Source: CAZEAN01 sp964510225
Lineage (GTDB): Bacteria; Planctomycetota; Planctomycetia; Isosphaerales; Isosphaeraceae
Length of the DNA stretch: 12,537 nucleotides
NCBI GenBank assembly: GCA_964510225.1
Contig: CAZEAN010000161.1
Coordinates: 1 to 12,537 of the forward strand
Direction: 5' to 3'
The notes beneath the pieces were generated by a model, which did no database searches, had not been told where the DNA came from, and saw only the letters and a program-made list of their open reading frames with translations. A program made the position numbers and the translations under genes. Position 1 is the first letter of the stretch. The number at the start of each line of letters is the position of its first letter. Positions 6,741-12,537 of this stretch are shown one piece after another.

Positions 6741-8429
6741 ATGGAGTATCAGCGCGTGTCTCAACCCTCAGCGATCTCAAATCAATCGATCAGGGACTTA
6801 AGCCCACCAATTAGCCACGGCGCATCGGTCGAAAAGCTGTTCTGGGAGAACTCGATCCGCCCCGGAGTCCGATCTGTCAGAATCCGAACTTTCGCACGCC
6901 CAACTCTGAAAGCGGTGATAATTCTACTCGTCGGCCTGGGTGCCTTGGGGCATCATTCCGAGACAGAGGCTGTGCCTCCCCAGTCAGCCGATCCGTCGTC
7001 CACTGTTCCGACGTTGGTCGGAACTAGTTCTTGCGCAAACCGAGGTTGTCACGGGGGTGTCGCGCGTCCAGGAACGACTGGAAGCGAATATAACACCTGG
7101 CTTGGAGCCGATCCCCATGCCAACGCCTTTCTAGTGCTCTTCGATTCCCGGTCGGAGGCGATTCAAGAGGCACTCGGCCGATCAATCGCTGCTTACAATG
7201 ATGCCCGCTGTCAATCATGTCATGGATACGCTGATCAGCAGATTGGTCGTCAGGGTGGCATCGAACCTCTCGACGAGGACTTCGACAAAGGTCCAGACCC
7301 AGTCCATCTCGGACTCAGTGGTGTCGGTTGTGAATCCTGTCACGGCAAGGCATCGAACTGGCTTCACACGCATTACTTGGGAAATTGGTCATCAAAACCG
7401 GACACAGAGAAGGAAAAGTCGGGGATGAGGATCCTCCGCCCGACCATCGCCAAGGCCCGGCTTTGTGTTAGCTGTCACGTCGGAAGTAATCTGGATCAAG
7501 AAGTGAACCACGACTTGATCGCTGCTGGGCATCCTCGCCTCAATTTTGAATTCTTGTCGTTTAGTTCCAGGATCCCGACACACTGGAATCAGGCCGAGAC
7601 CTCGGCCAAACGCAAAGCGAACGGTCAGGGAACTCCCAATCGAGCTTCGACATGGGCATTGGGAGAGCTTGTTTCGTTGGAGGCTTCCCTCGGATTGCTT
7701 GCCCATCGAGCCGAAGCCGCCGCTGAAGCAGAGAAGAATCCCCAGAAGCCTTCCGCCTGGCCGGAGTTCACGGAGTACGCCTGTTTTTCGTGCCACCACA
7801 CGAATGTCGACGGTGGGCTCCGCTACGACGATGGGCGATCGGGGGCACCAGGTTCGTTCACTTGGAACTCCTGGATGTACCCGATGACGCGTGCCCTGAT
7901 TGAAGCACCGGATCGCAAACTCAAAGTGGGGGCAGATCACATCGGAACACCGCTCGATGAACTCAAGCGCCTGATGGAAGTGCCTTACCCCGAGCCCAGC
8001 GACGTTGCAACAACGGCAACCAGGCTCTCCAGTCAGCTTGCTGGCGTCCTCGATCAGTTCAACGAACTCAATTATGATCGTCGCGCAATCTTGAGCTTTG
8101 TGCGATCGATTCAGTCGGACCCTCGGACGAAAAAGCAACTCACTGGAAACTGGGACGCTGTCGCGCAACTTCACTACGCGATTGAGGCTCTTGGCGCTGC
8201 TGAGTTAGAAGCGATCAGTCGAGGTGAGGTATCAACCTTCACGATCTCCGAGCTTCGGAGACTCTTTGATGAACTCGACAAACTCAGGAAACTCTTGGAG
8301 TTCCCTGCAGCCCACAACCAGAGCCCTGGAACTGATCGAGAACCTCAACCTAAACACCTGCGAGAGCCTGGGACTCCAATGCAGTTGCGCGAGCAGATCG
8401 AGAAGGTGCTGGATTTGATTGAGACTTGA
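6741..8429 (+). CDS. pentaheme cytochrome c, c554-like family, exported
   Basis: This 562-residue protein has a hydrophobic segment at about 57-70 (signal peptide or anchor) after an unusually long N-terminus. Heme motifs are CANRGCH at 98-104 (a CX4CH variant), then CxxCH at 157, 197, 242 and 348. The motifs GVGCESCHG (195-202), LCVSCHVGS (241-249) and AAGHPRLNFE (261-270) match what I know of cytochrome c554-like multiheme proteins, common in planctomycetes. Residues from about 390 to the end have no heme motif, look largely helical and are unassigned. An in-frame TGA at 6729 leaves ATG 6741 as the first ATG, without a clear Shine-Dalgarno; a later start is possible but would leave little before the signal segment. 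It is divergent from the cytochrome b/decaheme genes and may act in the same electron path. The substrate, if any, is unknown. Confidence 0.87.
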   Translation: MEYQRVSQPSAISNQSIRDLSPPISHGASVEKLFWENSIRPGVRSVRIRTFARPTLKAVIILLVGLGALGHHSETEAVPPQSADPSSTVPTLVGTSSCANRGCHGGVARPGTTGSEYNTWLGADPHANAFLVLFDSRSEAIQEALGRSIAAYNDARCQSCHGYADQQIGRQGGIEPLDEDFDKGPDPVHLGLSGVGCESCHGKASNWLHTHYLGNWSSKPDTEKEKSGMRILRPTIAKARLCVSCHVGSNLDQEVNHDLIAAGHPRLNFEFLSFSSRIPTHWNQAETSAKRKANGQGTPNRASTWALGELVSLEASLGLLAHRAEAAAEAEKNPQKPSAWPEFTEYACFSCHHTNVDGGLRYDDGRSGAPGSFTWNSWMYPMTRALIEAPDRKLKVGADHIGTPLDELKRLMEVPYPEPSDVATTATRLSSQLAGVLDQFNELNYDRRAILSFVRSIQSDPRTKKQLTGNWDAVAQLHYAIEALGAAELEAISRGEVSTFTISELRRLFDELDKLRKLLEFPAAHNQSPGTDREPQPKHLREPGTPMQLREQIEKVLDLIET

Positions 8430-8435
8430 GCCCGA

Positions 8436-8475
8436 CCACTCGATTCAACCACTGCCTTCGAGTAGTGTCGAGTGG
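8436..8475 (+). terminator. candidate hairpin just after the pentaheme cytochrome gene
   Basis: CCACTCGA (8436-8443) and TCGAGTGG (8468-8475) are perfect 8-base complements starting six bases after the stop codon. The 24-base loop contains a possible inner CACT/AGTG pairing. No U-tract follows directly; a T-run occurs only about 30 bases further on. It could be a weak terminator or an mRNA 3'-end stabiliser. Confidence 0.4.
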
Positions 8476-8564
8476 ATCCAGGTAGGAGAATTCTTCGCGC
8501 GGATGGCTTTTTTTCTTGCGACGATCAACTTCTCGGAGTACGAAGTAGGCAACCCATTCTTAAC

Positions 8565-8587
8565 TTGTTGTGATTGATACACAACAA
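8565..8587. repeat. 8-base perfect inverted repeat upstream of rpiA
   Basis: TTGTTGTG at 8565-8572 and CACAACAA at 8580-8587 are exact reverse complements around a seven-base spacer, in the 289-base gap between the cytochrome gene and rpiA. The 23-base size and dyad form suit an operator for a dimeric regulator of the pentose phosphate genes. No T-run follows, so it is not a typical terminator. The rest of the gap shows nothing else I can support. Confidence 0.6.
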
Positions 8588-8718
8588 AAGTGGGCTCTGT
8601 TCAGTTGCGGGGAGTTGCGGCGTCCTCGGCAAAGGGTGACCAATCTCACCCCATTCACGGTATGGGCGAGTTCTAGAAGGAAGCAGTCCCACTGGACCAT
8701 CGGAGGCGGATCGGACTG

Positions 8719-9393
8719 ATGACAATCGCGAAAACCGCCATTGAACTGGTTCGACCTGACTCGGTCGTGGGACTCGGAACCGGTCACGCCGCATCGGACT
8801 TCATCCGATTGCTCGGTGACCGTGTGTCGAATGGATTGAAGGTCCGGGGAGTTGCCTCTTCGATCGCTTCAGAGTCACTTGCGCGTGAGGTTGGGGTACC
8901 CCTAGTCAACCTTGCGGAGGTTGGACGGATCGAAGCGACCTTTGATGGTGCCGATGCGGTCGATCCGGAACTCGATCTGATCAAGGGACTCGGGGGAGCC
9001 TTGCTCCGCGAAAAAATCTTGGCGGCCGCTTCGGATCGGCTCATCATTCTCGTTGGATCGGAAAAACTCACCGAAAAACTGGGGCAAGGATACTGCAAGG
9101 TCCTTCCGGTAGAGGTCGTACCGTTCGGTCTTCCCTTAGTGCAGCGAAAGCTTAGTGAGGCTGGGCTTCAGAGTCAGCTCCGGATCGTTAACGATCAACC
9201 CTTGATCACCGATAACGGCAATTACACTCTTGATCTCACGCTCGAAGGGCTGGAGAGCGATCCCAAGGCACTCGCAAACGAACTCCGAAGTATCCCTGGG
9301 ATTGTTGAGACCGGTCTCTTCCTGGAGATGGCAACGACCGTCATGGTCCAATACGATGACGGAAGAGTCGATGTCCGTCACAAAGGCGGTTAG
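8719..9393 (+). CDS. rpiA: ribose-5-phosphate isomerase A
   Basis: This 224-residue protein, of normal length, interconverts ribose-5-phosphate and ribulose-5-phosphate in the pentose phosphate pathway (cytoplasm). Seen: the phosphate/sugar loop GLGTGHAA (18-25), DGAD (76-79) with the catalytic-type aspartates, IKG-LGGALLREK (88-99) with Lys89 and Glu98, PVEV (130-133) and TDNGNYTLDL (164-173). Two positions differ from common RpiA forms: GTGHAA where GTGSTA is usual, and DGADAVD where DGADEVD is usual. Start is ATG 8719, with GGAGG (8702-8706) 12 bases upstream and an in-frame TAG at 8674. It is the first gene of a run with gnd, zwf and opcA. Confidence 0.93.
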   Translation: MTIAKTAIELVRPDSVVGLGTGHAASDFIRLLGDRVSNGLKVRGVASSIASESLAREVGVPLVNLAEVGRIEATFDGADAVDPELDLIKGLGGALLREKILAAASDRLIILVGSEKLTEKLGQGYCKVLPVEVVPFGLPLVQRKLSEAGLQSQLRIVNDQPLITDNGNYTLDLTLEGLESDPKALANELRSIPGIVETGLFLEMATTVMVQYDDGRVDVRHKGG

Positions 9394-9445
9394 GCTGTTG
9401 GCTACCGATGTTGAGGTCGCCATGGGGTACATTGAGCGAACTCCG

Positions 9446-9499
9446 TTGACAAGTTCTATTTACTTCGATCGTATCAAACTTGCGTTGGGGGATTGAACC
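9446..9499 (+). promoter_or_regulatory. possible promoter -35 and ribosome-binding site before gnd
   Basis: A perfect TTGACA lies at 9446-9451 in the 106-base gap between rpiA and gnd. The -10 is poor: TCGTAT after 17 bases or TATCAA after 20. GGGGGAT at 9487-9493 serves as ribosome-binding site for the GTG at 9500. An extra internal promoter for gnd is possible but weakly supported. Confidence 0.3.
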
Positions 9500-10525
9500 G
9501 TGCAAATCGGGATGATTGGACTCGGGCGGATGGGCGAAGGGATGGTCCGTCGTCTCTTAAAGGCAGGCCATCAGTGTGTTGTCTTCGATATGAATCCCGC
9601 GAAGGTCCAAGAACTCGGGGATGCCGGCGCTCTCCCAAGCAACTCACTCGAACACTTCATCGAGCAACTAGAGCCTCCGAAACCCGTCTGGCTGATGATT
9701 CCGGTTGCCTTTGTCGACGAGATGATCGGAAAGATCCGCCCCTTGCTTAGCCGAGGGGACATCATCATTGATGGCGGCAACACTCATTACCATGATGATA
9801 TCCGACGCCAGAAGGAACTCGAACCAGCCGGGCTCCATTACGTCGATGTGGGGGTCAGCGGTGGAGTCTGGGGACTCGAACGTGGTTACTGTCAGATGAT
9901 CGGTGCTGAGACCGAAGTCTTTCAGCGACTCCAGCCAATCTTCGAGGCACTCGCCCCGCCGATTGAGACTGCCGAACGGACCGAAGGTCGAGACAAGATT
10001 CAAGGAAGTACTGCCGAGCACGGCTACCTTCACTGCGGTCCTTGCGGGGCAGGGCACTTTGTCAAGATGGTCCACAACGGGATCGAATACGGGATCATGG
10101 CAGCTTATGCGGAGGGCTTAAACATCCTCCGGCACGCCGACATCGGGACCAAAACTCACGAGAAGGACGCCGAGACAACGCCGCTGAAGCATCCAGAGCA
10201 TTACCAGTACAACTTCCCACTCGCCGATGTCGCCGAAGTCTGGCGTCGTGGCAGCGTGATCGGCTCCTGGCTGCTCGACCTCACCGCCCGTGCCTTACTC
10301 CGTGATGAAACACTCGACGAGTTCTCGGGGCGTGTCTCCGATTCGGGCGAAGGACGCTGGACAATTCAGGCCGCCATTGACGAAGCGATTCCTGCCCACG
10401 TCTTGACGACAGCACTCTACGAACGATTCTCGTCACGCGGTGAATCAAGTTTCGCTGACAAGGTCACTTCCGCAATGAGAAAAGAGTTCGGCGGCCATAT
10501 CGAGAAGAATGTTCCTGGCCTCTGA
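9500..10525 (+). CDS. gnd: 6-phosphogluconate dehydrogenase, decarboxylating, short form, probably NAD+-dependent
   Basis: This 341-residue enzyme oxidises and decarboxylates 6-phosphogluconate to ribulose-5-phosphate, CO2 and reduced cofactor. Seen: a Rossmann GLGRMG motif (7-12), GVSGGVWGLERG (118-129) in the substrate region, and HFVKMVHNGIEYG (186-198) with Lys189, Asn193 and Glu196 as catalytic-type residues. Its length matches the short form of about 300-340 residues, not the form of about 470 residues in E. coli. After the second strand comes FDMNP (Asp30), where NADP+-dependent enzymes carry an NR(S/T) motif; the acidic residue argues for NAD+ (inference). The start is GTG preceded by a G-rich ribosome-binding site at 9487-9493. 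It lies between rpiA and zwf on the same strand. Confidence 0.93.
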   Translation: MQIGMIGLGRMGEGMVRRLLKAGHQCVVFDMNPAKVQELGDAGALPSNSLEHFIEQLEPPKPVWLMIPVAFVDEMIGKIRPLLSRGDIIIDGGNTHYHDDIRRQKELEPAGLHYVDVGVSGGVWGLERGYCQMIGAETEVFQRLQPIFEALAPPIETAERTEGRDKIQGSTAEHGYLHCGPCGAGHFVKMVHNGIEYGIMAAYAEGLNILRHADIGTKTHEKDAETTPLKHPEHYQYNFPLADVAEVWRRGSVIGSWLLDLTARALLRDETLDEFSGRVSDSGEGRWTIQAAIDEAIPAHVLTTALYERFSSRGESSFADKVTSAMRKEFGGHIEKNVPGL

Positions 10526-10566
10526 GGTAACGTCCAGAAAATCCAAGGACCTCTTGAGATTTATTA

Positions 10567-10594
10567 CTGTTCAAACGAGACCGTTCAAGCGAGA
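10567..10594 (+). repeat. 14-base tandem direct repeat upstream of zwf
   Basis: CTGTTCAAACGAGA (10567-10580) is followed directly by CCGTTCAAGCGAGA (10581-10594); 12 of 14 positions match. It lies in the 131-base gap between gnd and zwf, about 63 bases before the zwf start. This is a plausible pair of regulator sites, or a chance duplication. The gap holds nothing else I can support. Confidence 0.5.
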
Positions 10595-10656
10595 GCGGGA
10601 GCAGGGACGGATCGCAATCCAACTCCGAACAAGACCAATAAGCGAGTGGAATCCTG

Positions 10657-12309
10657 ATGAGTAGCGCAACAAGCAGTCTTGTCGAGCACCTGAAGAGTTT
10701 CGATCCAGAGGCGTTGAAATCGTCAACGCCTCAACCCTGTGTGCTGGTGATCTTTGGGGCTGCGGGTGATCTCGCCTGGCGGAAGCTGATGCCGGCGGTG
10801 TACAACCTCAACGTCGACGGTGTCTTGCCCTCCAGCTTCGCTGTTGTCGGATTCGGTCTGAGTGCGGATGGGCAACGGCACTCGGGTAACGAAGACGAGT
10901 ATATCCGCCAGCGGGCTCGTGATGGGATCAGCCGATTTAGCCGGCAAACACTCGACGAAGATCATTGGGATGACTTCGCCCGAGCCCTCTTCTTTGTGGA
11001 AGGCAGTTTTAATGACACCAATGCCTACGACCGCCTGAAGGCTAAGCTCGAATCGATCGATCATCAGTTCGGGATTCCAGGGGCAAGAGTCTTTTATCTT
11101 TCCATCCCGCCATTCTTAGTCCCGATGTGTTGTGACCATCTCCGCGATGCCGGGATGGTTGCCAACCCTAAAGAGCAGACCAGTTTCTCACGAGTAATCG
11201 TTGAGAAACCGATCGGCCAAGATCTCGAAAGCGCCCGAGAGATCATCAGTGCAGTTGGCAAGTCGTTCCAGGAGAGTCAGACATATCGGATTGACCACTA
11301 TCTGGGTAAAGAAACGGTCCAGAACACAATGGTCCTCCGGTTTGCCAATAGCATCTTCGAGCCACTCTGGAACCAGAAGTACATTGACCATGTCCAGTTC
11401 ACCGTCGCCGAGGCCGAAGGGCTCTCACAGTACAACCACTCGACCGGAGAGATTAGCGACAGCCGCGTTGGCTACTACGAAGGTGTCGGTGCTCTACGAG
11501 ACATGCTCCAAAACCATATGCTTCAGAGTCTCTGTCTCGTTGCAATGGAGCCACCCTACACTGTAGAAGCCGATATGGTCCGCGATGCCAAGACCGGCGT
11601 CCTCCGTTGCCTCCGCCCGATGCGTCCTGAAGATGTCGATGATCTCGTGGTCCGGGGACAGTATATCCACGGCGATGATCACGGTCACGCTGTCCGCGGT
11701 TACCAAGAAGAAGTCGAAGTCTTTTATCAGCGATTCAAGCAGCAGCCGATCCCACCTGAATCGAGCCCATCCTCCACTGAAACGTATGTGGCGATGAAGC
11801 TCTTCATCGATAATTGGCGATGGGCTGGAGTTCCGTTCTACCTCCGGACTGGCAAGCGGCTCCCGAAACGTACCAGTGAAGTCGCCATTCAATTTAAGCA
11901 GGTCCCCAACGTCCTCTTTAACGTCGATGTCGACCAGCCGATCGAGCCAACTGTACTGACGATCCGGATCCAGCCTGAAGAAGGCCTCTCCATGCGGATC
12001 GCCTCGAAGCTTCCTGGTCCCAAAGTTCGGATCTATCCGGTCAAGATGGAGTTCAACTATACAAGTGCCTTTGGTGGCACCAGCCCGGAAGCCTACGAAC
12101 GGTTGATCCTTGACGTGATGGCTGGAGATGCCACCCTCTTCATGAGGCGTGACTCAGTTGAAGCGGCCTGGGAGTTCGTCATGCCAATCCTCGATCGTTG
12201 GACCGCAATGGCGAATGTCCGGCTCCCCGAGTATCAGGCGGGAACGTGGGGCCCCAGGGAAGCGGACCACCTGATCCGATCCGACGGTCGGGAATGGAGG
12301 AACCTCTGA
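10657..12309 (+). CDS. zwf: glucose-6-phosphate 1-dehydrogenase
   Basis: This 550-residue cytoplasmic enzyme catalyses the first step of the oxidative pentose phosphate pathway, glucose-6-phosphate to 6-phosphogluconolactone, reducing NAD(P)+. Seen: the nucleotide-binding GAAGDLAWRKL (34-44), EKPIG (183-187), the active-site signature RIDHYLGKE (211-219) with Asp213-His214 and Lys218, NSIFEPLWN (231-239) and GVPFYLRTGKRL (391-402). It is slightly longer than the typical 480-510 residues, mainly through an N-terminal lead of about 28 residues. Start is ATG 10657 with only a weak GAG-type ribosome-binding site; MSSATSSLVEHL reads as a normal N-terminus. Its stop overlaps the opcA start by one base (TGATG), implying translational coupling. 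Confidence 0.96.
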   Translation: MSSATSSLVEHLKSFDPEALKSSTPQPCVLVIFGAAGDLAWRKLMPAVYNLNVDGVLPSSFAVVGFGLSADGQRHSGNEDEYIRQRARDGISRFSRQTLDEDHWDDFARALFFVEGSFNDTNAYDRLKAKLESIDHQFGIPGARVFYLSIPPFLVPMCCDHLRDAGMVANPKEQTSFSRVIVEKPIGQDLESAREIISAVGKSFQESQTYRIDHYLGKETVQNTMVLRFANSIFEPLWNQKYIDHVQFTVAEAEGLSQYNHSTGEISDSRVGYYEGVGALRDMLQNHMLQSLCLVAMEPPYTVEADMVRDAKTGVLRCLRPMRPEDVDDLVVRGQYIHGDDHGHAVRGYQEEVEVFYQRFKQQPIPPESSPSSTETYVAMKLFIDNWRWAGVPFYLRTGKRLPKRTSEVAIQFKQVPNVLFNVDVDQPIEPTVLTIRIQPEEGLSMRIASKLPGPKVRIYPVKMEFNYTSAFGGTSPEAYERLILDVMAGDATLFMRRDSVEAAWEFVMPILDRWTAMANVRLPEYQAGTWGPREADHLIRSDGREWRNL

Positions 12310-12537
12310 TGGCAACCGCAAGTGAAGGGACGGGATCATGCGAAGCCGTTGAGGTTCCCCTCGCCCAAGTCGAGCGCGAACTCGATCGACAGCTCAAGGG
12401 AGTTCAAGGGCCTGGTGACTCCCCCATCATCCGATCGCGGATGACCAATCTGATCGTCTACACGGAACACCGTCATCTCTGTGAATACATCACAGAACAA
12501 ATCCAGGCGCTCGTATCCCAAAACCCAGCCCGAGAGG
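12309..12537 (+). CDS. opcA: glucose-6-phosphate dehydrogenase assembly/activator protein OpcA (5' part; runs off right edge)
   Basis: The frame is open from ATG 12309 to the edge (76 residues), with a strong GGAGG (12296-12300) eight bases upstream. The visible part fits the OpcA N-terminal region: a variable lead with VERELDRQL (21-29), then a first beta strand RSRMTNLIVYTEHR (43-56), a helix, and NPARE at 72-76 where OpcA proteins have a (H/N)P(S/A)R segment. OpcA is an assembly or activating factor for Zwf, best known in cyanobacteria and actinobacteria. The one-base overlap with zwf is the strongest support for the name. The redox-sensing cysteines and the rest of the domain are outside the window. 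Confidence 0.8.
   Translation, partial: MATASEGTGSCEAVEVPLAQVERELDRQLKGVQGPGDSPIIRSRMTNLIVYTEHRHLCEYITEQIQALVSQNPARE

Noticed and set aside
6470..6814. Plus-strand open frame of 114 codons across the divergent intergenic region
   Set aside because: It resembles no known protein, overlaps the start of the pentaheme cytochrome gene in another frame, spans the inverted repeats and has no clear ribosome-binding site.
7392..8174. Minus-strand frame of 260 codons inside the pentaheme cytochrome gene
   Set aside because: It is antisense to a gene with five heme motifs and has no domain or start signal of its own.
8500..8520. T-run at about 8508-8514 as an intrinsic terminator
   Set aside because: No stable GC-rich stem lies directly before it; the nearest hairpin ends about 30 bases upstream.
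1..12537. CRISPR array, tRNA, rRNA, insertion sequence or phage genes
   Set aside because: Looked for spaced direct repeats, tRNA-like cloverleafs, transposase motifs and terminal inverted repeats; none were seen.

Overview
The window reads as chromosomal DNA of a planctomycete-like bacterium (Planctomycetota, perhaps Pirellulales). This is an inference from gene content and style: a NuoE-NuoF/HoxF fusion beside an iron-sulfur protein carrying cyclic-nucleotide-binding domains, several large multiheme cytochromes, a short-form 6-phosphogluconate dehydrogenase, and moderately GC-rich DNA with few strong Shine-Dalgarno sites. There is no rRNA, tRNA, CRISPR array, insertion sequence or phage gene. 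The DNA reads as ordinary chromosome with two functional blocks.

Left block, minus strand, read from 6435 down to 1. A small membrane protein has two antiparallel His-x13-His pairs, like a di-heme cytochrome b. Ten bases later comes a membrane-anchored decaheme cytochrome c. After a 153-base gap comes a 590-residue NADH-binding flavo-iron-sulfur protein (NuoE+NuoF fusion, HoxF-like). After 28 more bases comes a HoxU/NuoG-like [2Fe-2S] plus 2x[4Fe-4S] protein whose C-terminal half is two cyclic-nucleotide-binding domains; it runs off the left edge. Together they can be read as an electron path from cytoplasmic NADH through FMN and Fe-S clusters to membrane hemes b and periplasmic hemes c, or the reverse, with a nucleotide-sensing part built into the electron carrier. 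I know of no named system with this composition. It is the most interesting part of the window.

Middle. A 305-base divergent intergenic region (6436-6740) holds two overlapping inverted repeats that cannot both form. To its right, on the plus strand, lies a secreted or membrane-anchored pentaheme cytochrome of the c554-like class (6741-8429). It probably belongs to the same respiratory chemistry.

Right block, plus strand, 8719 to the end: rpiA, gnd, zwf and the start of opcA. These are the oxidative pentose phosphate pathway dehydrogenases, ribose-5-phosphate isomerase, and the assembly/activation factor of glucose-6-phosphate dehydrogenase. The Gnd cofactor loop suggests NAD+ use, so this block may supply NADH as well as NADPH. 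zwf and opcA overlap by one base.

Intergenic stretches hold inverted repeats downstream of the pentaheme gene and upstream of rpiA, and a 14-base tandem repeat before zwf. Across the window GATC is roughly three times more frequent than base composition predicts (hand count).
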